Assembly (NCBI GenBank): GCA_037179515.1
Contig: JAXCGZ010007579.1
Coordinates: 131,001 to 195,000, forward strand
DNA length: 64,000 nt
Source of the DNA: Halocaridina rubra
Taxonomy: Eukaryota; Arthropoda; Malacostraca; Decapoda; Atyidae
Reading direction: 5' to 3'
In this document: piece by piece, positions 31,937 through 42,069 of the stretch
Numbering within the stretch: position 1 is the first letter of the stretch
How the letters are laid out: the number at the start of each line of letters is the position of its first letter
Notes under the pieces: generated by a model
What the model was told of the DNA's origin: nothing
Seen by the model: only the letters and a program-made list of their open reading frames with translations
Databases searched by the model: none
Position numbers and translations under genes: made by a program

Positions 31937-32969
31937 AGATACCTTGTGGAATTATCTGATATGACAGGAGGTCTTCGAACCAGGAGATTGACACTGGCTG
32001 TGATTCTGTTGTTGATCCCAATTAGTACTTGACACATATAATCTCCGCCATCACTCTCTTGAATATCCTTGATCTGCAATATAAAAACAAGGGCAATATA
32101 TCTGGCTCAGTTTTGTTTGTTTCTTTTTTAATAACCCAGAAACTGTGTATTGGAGGCATTGAATTTAACTAAATTTTGAGTGCCCCACTCAGATACCCTC
32201 TGCAAATCGGAGTTGAGAGTAGAAGAAAGAGTGATACAAGACTGATTACGAGTAGCAGATGAAGGCTGTGAAGAAAAGGAATATGAGAGAAGCCATACTC
32301 AACACAGAGCATTCATACGAAGAGCTATTCAATATACTACAAAAATAAAGTAAAATAATAACTGGGTATCCACAGCGTAAAATATGTCTACGTTAATGCA
32401 TTAAATTTCTTATACCAGTCCAGTCTTATAAGTTTAGTTAATTTACATTAAATAAAGATGATTCTTCACCTATTTATCAAGGAAAAATATAAATAAGGTC
32501 AAATTCAGCTTCTGGAGCATATTGTAAATTCATTCATCTTCAAATAAAGAGCAACATAATATTTTAGGAGGGACTAGTTAAATTAATGGACATGAAACAC
32601 TCGTAACCCAATATTTGTAATCTTGTTATACTAGAAAAAAACCGCAGAATGTTCACTACAAAAGCAAACAAGAATCATGAAGAATTTACGTGGTTACCAT
32701 ATGCTTATACGTCGAAAATGTTTTATTTACCTGCAGAATATAAGTAGCAGATCCTTCATCATGTCTGAGAGCATATCTGGAATCTCTGATGATAAGAGAA
32801 GGTCCTGTCGAGATGGGTAGATCCTGAACGTGCCCAGCACCTCTTTTTACCCATAGGACGGGGTAGTCTTGAGAGTACTGTACAGAACATTCTAACTGTA
32901 CACTAGAGCCTATATCCACCACTTGTTCCTTTGTGATCCAACTTATAGATGGCGTTCGCACTGCCAAAC
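23014..32969 (-). CDS. Lac: Lachesin-like GPI-anchored Ig cell-adhesion protein (7 of 8 or more exons)
   Basis: Membrane-anchored immunoglobulin protein; in insects lachesin works in septate junctions and neuronal surfaces. Exons read leftwards: 32969-32731, 32073-31943, 31671-31546, 30378-30222, 29939-29833, 29647-29508, 23135-23014. All introns are GT-AG and the phases join cleanly, giving 1022 nt, about 340 residues. Ig1 has RTPSISWITKEQ, LECSVQYS and YMCQV; Ig2 has VVASEGESVELSCYAGG, TPDISWRRENN and YYCIAENQVG; Ig3 has ALQYNMDLECHVEAYPP, NNQHYR, FATADEFTDTTLRV and YTCMATN. All three cysteine pairs are present. The C-terminus reads PVCPPACG, a small-residue site, then a hydrophobic tail ending AIFFKN: a GPI signal. 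The signal-peptide exon lies above 32969 and was not identified. Tail to tail with USF. Confidence 0.92.
24238..24383 (+). mobile_element. SINE-B copy (lachesin last intron)
   Basis: GCGGTTAGAGCACTTGACTTG head, GTGTTCGAGCCCACTGC B-box region, AGGAAGAGCATCCAGCATTAAT core, and ATGGGGATTAGTGGTGACA end. Antisense to the host gene. Confidence 0.85.
24504..24700 (+). mobile_element. SINE-A copy with 15-bp target-site duplication
   Basis: Full-length, nearly identical to the copy at 16416. Flanked by GAGAGGGCTTAGTAT (24489-24503) and GAGAGAGCTTAGTAT (24701-24715), one mismatch. In the lachesin last intron, antisense. Confidence 0.96.
24886..25075 (-). mobile_element. SINE-A copy, old and degenerate
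   Basis: Matches SINE-A in reverse: TTTTACGTCAGGGACTCCCT, CTACTAAGGGCTAGGATGG, CCTTCTTGTGAAGGACTT, then a decayed head with lost A- and B-boxes. Confidence 0.8.
25752..25925 (+). mobile_element. SINE-B copy
   Basis: GTGCAGTGGTTAGAGCGTTTGACTT head, then GTTTGAGCCCACTGTG, AGGAAGAGTATCCAATGTTAA, CTTGTCTGTAGCCACCCC, ATTCAAATGGGGATTAATAG and GTGACACA. Decayed but complete. In the lachesin last intron. Confidence 0.85.
25926..26937. other. Lachesin last intron, segment without gene
   Basis: AT-rich; a 33-bp tandem duplication (AAAAGATATAGCT.GGAAAATATGATG) at about 26037-26100 and a TTAGG-like stretch (reverse strand) near 26258-26300. No coding signal. Confidence 0.5.
26938..27725 (-). mobile_element. 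RTE-type LINE, 5' end with endonuclease domain
   Basis: Read leftwards: a 5' leader around 27640-27720 (PKPG-like codons and GTCAGGAAGGGCATCCGAC), then GIRVGHLNIRSMTGQEREL (about 27405-27460), VDILCVLETRWKG, KLFYSGANAQGRNGVGIVL, and SADFNGHVG (about 27005-27030). These are the apurinic-type endonuclease motifs of RTE/BovB retrotransposons (catalytic E in ETRW, and DFN). A 140-codon frame remains open. It is truncated before the reverse transcriptase. It lies in the lachesin last intron in the sense direction. Confidence 0.85.
27898..28030 (-). mobile_element. SINE-B fragment, reverse orientation
   Basis: The reverse complement contains GCTTGACTCGGGAAGTGACA, CAGGAAGGGTATCCAA and AATGACACA with an internal loss. 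Short and decayed. Confidence 0.6.
28031..29507. other. Lachesin last intron, 5' part
   Basis: AT-rich, nothing recognised apart from a short direct repeat of AGTGATATGCA near 29270-29292. Confidence 0.5.
29508..29647 (-). CDS. Lac: Lachesin exon (Ig3, second half)
   Basis: Acceptor AATATCCGCAG above 29647; donor GTAAGA below 29508. Encodes VSQFATADEFTDTTLRVL, TIEKRQFGDYTCMATN and KLGQSEAIVELI. Ends one base into the codon completed by the last exon. Confidence 0.95.
29833..29939 (-). CDS. Lac: Lachesin exon (Ig3, first half)
   Basis: Acceptor TTTGACATAG above 29939; donor GTAGAG below 29833. Encodes ALQYNMDLECHVEAYPPA, AITWIHKQEA and IVNNQHYR. Starts on a codon boundary. Confidence 0.94.
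30222..30378 (-). CDS. Lac: Lachesin exon (Ig2, second half and linker)
   Basis: Acceptor AATTTTTCAG above 30378; donor GTAACA below 30222. Encodes GNVLQIASVKKEDRGTYYC, IAENQVGRGARRNINVEVEF and APVVKAVRPRVYQ, ending on a codon boundary. Confidence 0.95.
30658..30703. repeat. (CT)n microsatellite
   Basis: About 46 bases of CT in a lachesin intron. Confidence 0.97.
31546..31671 (-). CDS. Lac: Lachesin exon (Ig2, first half)
   Basis: Acceptor GAGTTCCTTGTAG above 31671; donor GTAAAC below 31546. Encodes SVVASEGESVELSCYAGGM, PTPDISWRRENNAI and LPTGGSIY. Confidence 0.95.
31896..31939. repeat. (GA)n microsatellite beside a splice donor
   Basis: GA repeat on the + strand. On the coding (-) strand it is a CT run that begins within three bases of the donor GTAT at 31942-31939. 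Confidence 0.97.
31943..32073 (-). CDS. Lac: Lachesin exon (Ig1, second half)
   Basis: Acceptor TTTTATATTGCAG above 32073; donor GTATCT below 31943, leading straight into CT repeats. Encodes IKDIQESDGGDYMCQVLIG, INNRITASVNLLV and RRPPVISDNST. Confidence 0.94.
32731..32969 (-). CDS. Lac: Lachesin exon (Ig1, first half)
   Basis: Acceptor TTTCTCCAACAG above 32969; donor GTAAAT below 32731. Encodes LAVRTPSISWITKEQVVDIG, SSVQLECSVQYSQDYPVLWV, and SLIIRDSRYALRHDEGSATY, ILQ. Begins two bases before a codon boundary, so one base comes from the missing signal-peptide exon. Confidence 0.94.
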
Positions 32970-33344
32970 CTGTTGGAGAAAGATGATACATTTAACACGT
33001 GTACATTTACAATAACACTTGAAACAATATATATAAATATTTTATATTTACCCGAAACTTCAATAAAAATGGAATGTGAACATTATTTTTTCCAAAAGAT
33101 AATGAGATATAAAAATAATCATTTTAAATAGTTGAAGAGAGAATCAAAGCAGCACATGGTGAAAAAAAATAAAATAAAAAACAAACACACTACTCATCAA
33201 CCACGTAATCAATACATAAAGAATATACAAAATTATCTAGAAAGTAGAAACCATGATTTTAGCCTTAGGATAAACATATGAAATTACTCATTTAACCATG
33301 ACAAAATACAAGCATATAAACTAAATGTTCGAAATGTACTGTGT

Positions 33345-35220
33345 GTGATTACCTAATTGTGTTTACGGGAAAGAGCCCAAAGCTCGTATCTTCCCGTCTC
33401 CTCATCGGTTCCATTTTATACTTAGTCATACTTATCATACCTGTCCTTAAAACTATGGATTGAGATAGCATTAACTACCTCCTCGCTTAGCCAATTCCAA
33501 TTATCAACTACTCTTACACTGAAAAAGTATTTCCTTACATCCTGCAAAGAAGTTTTCTTACCAAGCTTCAAACTATGACCTCTAGTTCTAGAGCCAGCCA
33601 TATCAAAATATCGATCCCTATCCACTCTATCATAACCATGAAGGAATTTAAAGACTGTCACCATATCCCCCCTCACTCTTCTAGCTTCAAGTGATGGTAA
33701 GTCTAATTCCCTCAGCCTCTCATCATAACTGAGATTGCGTATTTCTGGCACCAGTTTCGTGGCATGTCTTTGAACTTTTTCAAGCTTAGCTATGTGCTTT
33801 TTCAAGTGCAGATTCCAAAAGGGGGCTGCATATTCGAGTTTTGGCCTCACATACGTTACATAAATATTTCTGAACATTTCCTTGTCCATGTGCCTGAAGG
33901 CTACCCTTACATTTGATAAGAATGCATATGCTGCCCTTACTATGCCATTTATATGTATTTCTGGAGACAAATCTGCCAGTATGTTTACTCCTAGATCTCT
34001 CTCATTTTCTGTCTCTTGAAGTTGTACTCCAGCCACCGAGTAGTCAAGCTTGGGCCTTCTTGCACTTGTACCCATTCTCATTACCTTACATTTTGAAGTA
34101 TTGAATTTCATTAGCCACTTTTCTGACCACTCATGCAGATTATTTAGATCCTCCTGAAGTTCTCTACCATTGTTCTCGTGTTTTACTTTCTTCACAATCT
34201 TTGCATCATCTGCAAACATATTCAAGAATGAATTTACAGACTCTGGTAGGTCATTTACATATACAAGGAACAAAAGTGGCCCTAAAACTGAACCCTGTGG
34301 AACTCCACTACTAACTCTTCTCCATTCAGACACTGGGTGTCTTACTCTAACCCTCTGTTCCCTTCCTTCTAAGTAAGTTTTTATCCATTCCAAAACATTT
34401 CCACCTATTCTAGCCATTGACTGCAGCTTCCTAATAAGTCTCCCATGTGGAACAGTGTCAAATGCTTTCTGGAAGTCTAGGAATATGCAATCTGCCCAGC
34501 CCTCTCTTTCCTGTAAGATTTGGCTTACCTCATCATAAAATTCTAATAAGTTTGTTACTGTTGATCTACCTTCTCTGAAGCCATGTTGCCTCACTGACAA
34601 AAAGTTGAAGGATTCCAAGTGAAGAGAGATATGTTTCCTTAGTAGTTTCTCCATAACTTTGCAAACTATGCTGGTCAAGGAAACTGGTCTATAGTTCAGA
34701 GCCGTATCCCTCCTTCCCTTTTTGAAGATAGGTATCACATTTGCTTGTTTCCAGCAACTTGGAATCTCCCCCGACTCCAGTGACTCCTTAAATATGATAC
34801 TTAGTGCCACTGATATTGTGTTTGCGCATTTTTTAAGCACATGAGGGGATATGTCATCAGGACCTGTAGCTTTATGAACATCTAAATCCATCAGCGCTTT
34901 GCATACCTCTGTGGCTGTAAGGTTGATGTTCTCTAATACCGGCCCTTGGGCTTCTATCACTGCAATCTGAGGGGGTGGGGTATTTTCTACTGTAAATACT
35001 GACTGAAACTCCTTGTTCAATTCTTTGCAGATCTCTTCATCTGTCTCAGTGATGCTTCCATCCGCTCTCTTTAGCCTTAAAACCTGTTCTTTTACCTTCA
35101 GTATTCCTCTGATAAAGCTGTGGAAAAGCTTGGGATTTTCTTTAGCCTTCCTGGTGATGTCCCTCTCATAGTCTCTCTCTGCCTCTCTCCTTTTACTTAG
35201 GTAGTCATTTCTTGCTCTTT
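33345..35220 (-). mobile_element. CR1-like LINE with long reverse transcriptase ORF
   Basis: A non-LTR retrotransposon whose ORF2 is open for at least 590 codons from about 35215 down to the stop near 33422. Order: a basic linker with RREAERDYERDITRKAKENP (about 35120-35190), then the reverse transcriptase with IPIFKKGRRDTALNYRPVSL, CIFLDFQKAFDTVPH, SGVPQGSVLGPLLFLVYVND and the active site FADDAK (about 34215), and a C-terminal part with RHATKLVPEIRN and FFSVRVVDNWNWL. Behind the stop is a short 3' UTR ending AATTAGGTAATCACAC. It is 5'-truncated where a (GT)n/(GA)n tract begins, so it lacks the endonuclease. FADDAK replaces the more usual FADDTK. The other copy is at 1-578. It sits just upstream of the lachesin Ig1 exon, same strand. 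Confidence 0.93.
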
Positions 35221-35282
35221 TGTGTGTGTGTGCGTGTGTGTGTGTATCATCCTCCGTGGTATGGCATTTCTCAAACCCTTTT

Positions 35283-35341
<59 letters not shown>
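35221..35341. repeat. (GT)n and (GA)n tracts
   Basis: GT-rich run at 35221-35245, then GA repeat at 35287-35341, bordering the truncated 5' end of the CR1-like LINE. Confidence 0.95.
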
Positions 35342-35343
<2 letters not shown>

Positions 35344-35585
35344 CTAAAAACTGACAGCGGCAATGTAGAGCATGTAAAAACAACACTTTATGAGACAGTT
35401 GATTAATCTGTGAGAGGGGAGGAAAGTGAATTACGCGACGTACCAACGCCTTACAAATTTCTCTCGTCGTAATTTCAGGTTCTGCAATTAATTTTCTCTG
35501 GAGATATTCATCTCGTCCGCAGTTGAGGAATTTGTCGGATACGGCAAGTACATTACTTCAATTAATTCTTCTTCTTTACCGTTAT

Positions 35586-35745
35586 ATGTCACAATTAGCC
35601 CCCATGCTAACGTGGGTCAAAAACATGTTGGAGTTGGGGGATTAAAGATGATGTTCTTCCTAACGCCCCACGGCCGGATCGAACCCGCACAGGTCAGGCT
35701 CATCACTTCGCTACTCACGCGCTGTCCCACTGACCTACCTCATAA
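35586..35745 (-). mobile_element. SINE-B copy
   Basis: In reverse: GTCACAATTAGCCCCCAT, a GTTCTTCCTAACGCCCC core, GGATCGAACCCGC (B-box complement) and TGGACTGACC-like head decay. A loose tail fragment of the same family is at about 35855-35885. Confidence 0.85.
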
Positions 35746-36161
35746 GTATCACTATTCCGTCATTTTGTTAGTCATAAAATATTCCTGAGATCAAGTTTAC
35801 CAGACCGGTAGCAAATATTTTTAAAATCTGATAAAAATTAAAAAGACTGTGTCCACACCCATATCGGGGATTAATAGCGACACATATCAATGGGGATTGA
35901 TTAATTACAATACAATTGTGAACACTGGACATCTTTTAATAGTATTTACACGAATTTAATTCTACCGGCAAGCAACATAACAGTGCTTGATGTATAGTGC
36001 AACTGTACATCAACGATCAAATACTGAAAAAGAAAAAAAAATTGATTTAGGGACCGGCGTACTTGTTACACGATTCCCATGGAAAACTATGAGCATACTG
36101 GATAAAAAAAAAAAAAAGTAAAAAATGAAAGGGCCTAAAACAGGTTCCTCTATGCATAGAT

Positions 36162-36351
36162 TCGGTTTTTACGTCACAAACTCCCTTTTCTACTAAGGGC
36201 TAGGACGGTTGCCTTCTTGCGAAGGACTTATTTTGGCAGATGTAATCGTTACCCTGAGCGTATGCCCTTAGTAACCTCAGTCCGCGACAGGGCGCGAACC
36301 CTCGAGCTGCCGACTCAGAGTCGCGGACGCTACCATTTTGCCACGGAGACT
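36162..36351 (-). mobile_element. SINE-A copy
   Basis: Reverse orientation, full length: TTTACGTCACAAACTCCCTT, CTAAGGGCTAGGACGG, TTGCGAAGGACTTATTTTGG, GGGCGCGAACCCTCGAGCTG, GCGGACGCTACCATTTTGCC. Clear target-site duplication not recognised. Confidence 0.93.
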
Positions 36352-36833
36352 AGAGGACTTCAAATCAAGAACCGACTGTGTGGCAATACGTAGTAATGTA
36401 AAATTAATATATAAGAATAAAATAAATAAGTGGACAACATCCTGTATAACAGAGGAAATGTCTCATGCTAAACAGGGCGTCGCTGTTTTTGAAATATGTC
36501 ATCGACATTCGTCATCATGAAACTCATCACCAGGATTAACTCTCGTCTGTGTCATTTTATGGGTCACTTTAACATGTCCATTACAGACATGAAAGGCTAT
36601 ACATAAATCATTAGATTGAGGCAGCAAAAAGATGAAATATCAATGTAAGTGTAATTCAATTACATGGCAAACTCGGGCAATGTTATCTCGTTGAGCTCCA
36701 TTTCTGCACAGAGTAAAATCATTCATGTCTGCAATTTGCATCTGCATTTTGCAACTCACTAGAGCAGGCACTCGAATATTTAAAATTTGAAGGAAAGGCC
36801 CTTTTTTAATCTTCATTATGAATAAAGATACAG

Positions 36834-37027
36834 GTGTTTGTTTCGGTTTTACGTCACGAACTCCCTTTTCTACTAAGGGCTAGGACGGTTGCCTTCTTGC
36901 GAAGGACTTGTTTTGGCAGATGTAATCGCTACCCTGAGCCCTTATTAACCTCAGTACGTGACGGGGCGCGCACCCTCGACCTGCCGCCTCAGAGTCGCGG
37001 ACGCTACCATTTTGCCACGGAGACTAC
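36834..37027 (-). mobile_element. SINE-A copy with 17-bp target-site duplication
   Basis: Reverse orientation. Flanked by perfect copies of TATGAATAAAGATACAG at 36817-36833 and 37028-37044. A small internal deletion lies in the GAGCCCTTATTAACCTCAG part. Confidence 0.96.
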
Positions 37028-37044
37028 TATGAATAAAGATACAG

Positions 37045-37491
37045 ATAAGAAGCTAGAAAAAAGCAAGGCGTCCATAATAGACTGTAGTCACTGGTGTTAC
37101 TGTGAACTACACTGAATAAATCCTTAATACTGCAAAAGAACTTAAACAAAGCGAAGGCTAACCAATTGTGAACATAATATCTAATGGTGGGAGGCTATTT
37201 TTTGATCCACGGATATTCGAGAGATAGTCATATGCCATCAAATAAGAGCTCAGTATTAAATGTTCGGATATACAAAGAAATAATAAACAAAAATAATAAA
37301 TAAAAAAAAACAAAGAAAATACTCCTGTACGGTATAATTTAATTATAGGATGATAGTAACGCGAAACTGAAGCAATTCACAATGGAATAAACAATGCCAA
37401 AATAATAAAAACACCAACTGTTCATTTTTGCTACGAGGCTGTTTTGATTTTATAAAGCAATAATGACGTTTTTGTACTACTGAGTTCCATC

Positions 37492-37493
<2 letters not shown>
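37045..37493. other. Non-coding, no feature recognised
   Basis: AT-rich unique sequence between a SINE-A and a (GA)n tract. Confidence 0.4.

Positions 37494-37582
<89 letters not shown>
37494..37582. repeat. (GA)n microsatellite
   Basis: GA repeat with one phase break at about 37553. Confidence 0.97.
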
Positions 37583-37584
<2 letters not shown>

Positions 37585-37847
37585 AAACGGTGGTGGCAAA
37601 GAAAAATGTCGTTTTGTCCCTGGCTGTTTGTTGGTTCCCTCTTTGACTACCATCAGTGGCCTTTCATCTCTCTAAAGGCTGCGATATTTACTGGAAATAA
37701 ATGTCCGTCGCTCAAAGGCTTCTTCTCAAATAAAAAGGGAAACTTTATGTTGATATTATTTTATTCATGCGACATGCAAATACGCATTCCACGGATATCA
37801 CTCTCCCTTTTCGCCTTTACATCCACACACACACACATATAACTGGA

Positions 37848-37848
<1 letters not shown>

Positions 37849-37936
<88 letters not shown>
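37849..37936. repeat. (TA)n microsatellite
   Basis: Perfect TA tract, preceded by a short CA run at 37823-37838. Confidence 0.97.
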
Positions 37937-37939
<3 letters not shown>

Positions 37940-38406
37940 GCAGAGTATACAAGGTTTACCATAAAGGGAACACACTTTTCAAACCCATACGGGCCTGGCG
38001 AAGTTATGACAAACGAACTATCTTGTTGAACTAAATCACGAGTGACCTATACAACCATAATTTGTTAGTTAATATAGCATCTGTTAGTGTGGAAAAAAGA
38101 TCTAATGTTTCTCTTATTTACAAGAAAGTTTTAAATAGAGAAATATCACCCTCCTTGAATCTCGCCCTAGTGAACATACGCATCATTTGGTGTCCTCAGT
38201 GGGCCTGCTGAGTTGACAGAAGGCTACTCAACCGAGTAACGCCATTAGTTAGCCCCTCTTAGCCTCATGTAATTCTGGAGAAGAGAAGGGGTATGATTCA
38301 CTTTGGGGAAGTCGAACTCGGAACCTCCCATGGGGAAGCCAGGCACTAGATCTATTAAGTTACTAAATGGTTACTACTGAATGCCGTTGATTTACGGCTT
38401 TATTCA

Positions 38407-38470
38407 GCGAATGAGATTAGCTGAAAAATGCAGCGATAGCGAATGAGATTAGCTGAAAAATGCAGCAATA
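38407..38470. repeat. Tandem duplication, 32-bp unit
   Basis: GCGAATGAGATTAGCTGAAA... present twice in a row, nearly identical. Confidence 0.9.
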
Positions 38471-38576
38471 AAGAGTCCTGGTTCTTGGTTCAACCGAGCA
38501 AGTGCTCTTACGTAGATTTTATCGATAAACTATGCAACATCTTCTCTCTTTGGAAAGCTTTTTCACGTTTAGGTAC

Positions 38577-38580
<4 letters not shown>

Positions 38581-38657
<77 letters not shown>
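38581..38657. repeat. (CT)n microsatellite
   Basis: CT repeat with one phase break. Confidence 0.97.
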
Positions 38658-38660
<3 letters not shown>

Positions 38661-38956
38661 CCCCAATTACTCGAACCACCTTTCAATGTGTCATTTTTAT
38701 AAATTGCTCTGCCATTGTCCATTTCTGCCCTTCGTGTGTGCCCCTCACACAATGCATGTGTGAGTTCATGCTGTGAACACCCGTAGGAACCAAACTTTTA
38801 TTTGCGCAACGGCATCGTATATGTGCATTTTCCCAGTATGTATGTATATATGTATGTATGTATATTCATCAATTACATTTTACAGTCATTATGAAGTCCG
38901 AGTTAACAAGTTCAGTGGCAAATTCATTATGCCCCTACTAGCCTTGGAAAAGAGAG

Positions 38957-39137
38957 CTACAGTAGTAGCCTTAAGCGCATTGATAGAGCACGCTAGTCGA
39001 AAAGTAATAAGCATGACTACCTCGGGCTCGATCCCGCCACGGGGAGTTAGGAAAGACATCCAGCATTAATCCCCCTGCATCAACATGTCTGTGTCCAACC
39101 CAATTCGAATGGGAACTATCTGTGACATAAAATGGTA
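38957..39137 (+). mobile_element. SINE-B copy
   Basis: GATAGAGCACGCTAGTCG head, GGGCTCGATCCCGCCACGGGG B-box, AGTTAGGAAAGACATCCAGC, CCCCCTGCATCAACATGTCT, CCAATTCGAATGGGAACTA and GTGACATAA end. Confidence 0.92.
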
Positions 39138-39218
39138 AAGAAAAAGTAGCCCAAAGATTTCTGGAGACCTAAAAAAAATGAGAATGAAAGAATTTCTGCC
39201 CAATATAAGGCTTAAGCG

Positions 39219-39362
39219 GGGGGGGGGGGTTAGCTCAGTGGTAGATCTGATAAGTCGGGAAGTGATAAACCTGACTCACGAGGGTTTGATCCCGCAGCAG
39301 AGGGTTAGGAAGGGCATCCAACTTTAATCCCTCCTTATAGCTCAAACATGACTGTGTCAACA
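39219..39362 (+). mobile_element. SINE-B copy, 3'-truncated
   Basis: GGGGTTAGCTCAGTGGTAGA head with a good A-box, GGTTTGATCCCGCAGCAGAG, GTTAGGAAGGGCATCCAAC, ATGACTGTGTCAAC. It stops where the LINE-2t tail begins. Confidence 0.92.
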
Positions 39363-39369
39363 AACACAG

Positions 39370-39786
39370 AAGCAGGTTCAAAGATGATCACTATCAAAGG
39401 GCCAACACTCTGGAATAATATTCCAGAGCATCTTAAAAATGCATCCTCCTTCACAGCTTTCAAAGGCAAACTATATAGTTTTCTTTTGGACAAATAGTTG
39501 CTGCTCATTAAGAACTAATTATTCTCATTGTAAGGAAACAAATATGGAAATGATGCCGATAATAACGATCCTGTATCTAGTGGCATACTTACTACTTTAT
39601 TATTAACATTATTGTTAACATTTTTATTACAGCATTATTATTTTCTATGAAAGCTACATTTAACTATATGTCTAACCCTCTTATTTATTAGTTTAATTAC
39701 ATGTCTACTTATAAATTACTATTAATGTTGAATAACCATTGTACAAAATGGAAATAAATGTTTTGATTTGATTTGATTTGATTTGC
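39370..39786 (+). mobile_element. LINE 3' end (LINE-2t family)
   Basis: Encodes the last residues of a reverse transcriptase, LWNNIPEHLKNASSFTAFKG, KLYSFLLDK, stop, followed by an AT-rich 3' UTR with TTATTATTAACATTATTG and the end AACCATTGTACAAAATGG, AAATAAATG and a TTTGA-repeat tail. Strongly 5'-truncated. Confidence 0.9.
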
Positions 39787-41278
39787 TCTAGTTCAACCTG
39801 TTCCTAAGAAGGGAGACCGCTCTATTCCTTATAACTACCGACCTATTGCCCTAACCTCCTCTATTGCTAAAGTTTTCGAAACTTTGCTCAATGCTCACTT
39901 CTTGAAACGCCTTGAATCTAACTCACTTATCTCCGATCACCAGTACGGCTTCCGCAAGGCAAGATCCACTGGTGATCTCCTGTCCTATCTTACTCATGTA
40001 TGGTCATCTTCTCTGAGGAAATATGGGGAATCCTTTGTCGTCGTCCTTGATATCTCTAAGACTTTTGACAGAGTCTGGCACAAGGCTCTGTTGGCCAAAC
40101 TCCCTGCCTATGGCTTTAACCCTTTCTGTTCTCTGATTTCCAGTTTTCTTACTGACCGTTATATATCTGTAGTTGTTGATGGCGCGACATCTAGCCCTTT
40201 CTCTGTTACCAGTGGTGTTCCACAGGGCTCTGTTCTTTCACCTACTCTCTTCCTTCTCTTCATCAATGATATTCTACAATCCCCATCTTCCTCTCTTCTT
40301 CATGCCTTTGCCGATGATTCTACCCTTCACCTTTCCTCTGCCTTTTCTTCACAACCTTCATATGTTACTCGCATTCAGTCTCGTATCACTCTTTCTTCTA
40401 CTCTTAACTCCGATTTGCAGAGAGTATCTGAATGGGGCACTCAAAATTTAGTTAAATTCAATGCCTCCAAGACACACTTTCTGGTTATCTCTTTATCTTC
40501 TTCTTCTCCTGATAACCCTATTGTCTTCGAAACTAATGAAATTTACCCTCTTAACTCTATCAACATATTAGGAATCCATATAGCCTGTAACTTGTCTTGG
40601 AGGAATCACATAATCCAAATTTCTAAATCTTAATCCAAAAAATTGGGGGTTTTGTTTCGTTTTCGTCATTACTTTTCCTCATTGCAGTTACTTAAAATTT
40701 ACAAAGGTCTTATCCGCCCCTGCTTAGAATACTGCTCACACATCTGGGGTGCTTCTTCCTATACTTATCTTCTTGATAGGGTTGAATCTAAGGCAGTCAG
40801 ACTCATTAATGATCCTTCTCTTACTTCTAACCTGGATTCTCTCTCTCTTCGCTGTAAGGTAACTTCCCTTTCGCTTTTCTATCGCTATTACTTCCATTGC
40901 TGCTCTGATGAGTAGGCGAGTTGCATCCCTCCTCCACTGCCGAGGCCGCGTAACACTCGCCAAGCGGCCTCATCTCACAGGTACTGTGTGGAGATCTGTA
41001 GCTCGCGGACTGGTCGGTGCAGCGACTGCTTCTTCCCATCTACCTCCAGACTCTGGAATTCTCTTCCTTCTTCTGTCTTTCCTAATTCTTATGACCTTGC
41101 ATCCTTCAAAAAGCAGATTGACTGTTTTTTTCTGTCTGTCGTTTTCCTTTGTGTGATATTACCTCATCTCTGCCTTGCCCTTAACCCTTTTCTCTTCCTT
41201 CGTCTTGGTATTTTCTCGTGCCTGGGCCTATATTGATGAGGGCAGTTTCTGCCTGTACCGGTGTCACACTCTTAAAAA
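39785..41278 (+). mobile_element. Non-LTR LINE with reverse transcriptase (jockey-like)
   Basis: Open from 39785: VPKKGDRSIPYNYRPIAL, DHQYGFRKARSTGDLLSYL, VVVLDISKTFDRVWHKALLA, SGVPQGSVLSPTLFLLFIND and the active site FADDS (about 40310). Two in-frame stops are seen, at 40631-40633 and 40913-40915; the frame otherwise runs on to about 41236 through LEYCSHIWGAS and FFPSTSRLWNSLPSSVFPN. The 3' end is TTGATGAGGGCAGTTTCTGCC, GGTGTCACACTC and a poly(A). 5'-truncated. Related copy in USF intron 3. Confidence 0.92.
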
Positions 41279-41320
41279 AAAATATTCCATTGGGCACTCA
41301 TTGTGATTCATGAAAAGGCG

Positions 41321-41484
<164 letters not shown>

Positions 41485-42014
41485 AAAGCATTCTCAATAT
41501 TAAAACGGCATCAAGTTACACAATGCCAGCGCTTTTTATGAAAAAAAAAGTTCATGCTAGAAGTGTTAAAAAATAAGTATACGCACACACATACATACAT
41601 ACATACATACATACACAATCATAATTCCTTGCAGTGATATCCTAATGAGCGAAAAACGAATATGATAACGTTCCACCATCATATTTAGATGTGAGCGACC
41701 CCCCCTTGAGGTGGTACCCTTTCTCCCCCTCCCATTTTCCTCAATGGGTTGAAGTGTATCACTGGCATTACCATAATAACGCCAGTTATATGATCCCTGC
41801 CACTCAGCGACTGTTCAGATGGTTGACAATCTCATCCTTGGAGCATGACATCTTGGACCTTCCGATCGTATTCCCACGTGAGAACTGTGCGGTGATTTAT
41901 CGTTTCACTTTCAATGGTGTCAATTTATAAAGTGCCCCTCGCTTACAACTATATTGACCCCTCCTTCCCTCTTTCAACCCTACCGCTGCTACCACATAAA
42001 CCAAATGCCATAAA

Positions 42015-42018
<4 letters not shown>

Positions 42019-42066
<48 letters not shown>
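42019..42066. repeat. (CT)n microsatellite
   Basis: Perfect CT tract. Confidence 0.97.

Positions 42067-42069
<3 letters not shown>

Noticed and set aside
32949..33131. 60-codon + strand ORF
   Set aside because: Overlaps the lachesin Ig1 exon and its acceptor on the other strand; no motif.
36834..37115. 93-codon ORF with an Arg-rich start, also seen near 16377, 24480, 46130 and 58461
   Set aside because: All are translations of SINE-A copies in one frame; the apparent protein family is the SINE.
39225..39295. Possible tRNA gene (GTTAGCTCAGTGGTAG...)
   Set aside because: It is the head of a SINE-B; the family body follows directly and the anticodon arm is not tRNA-like.
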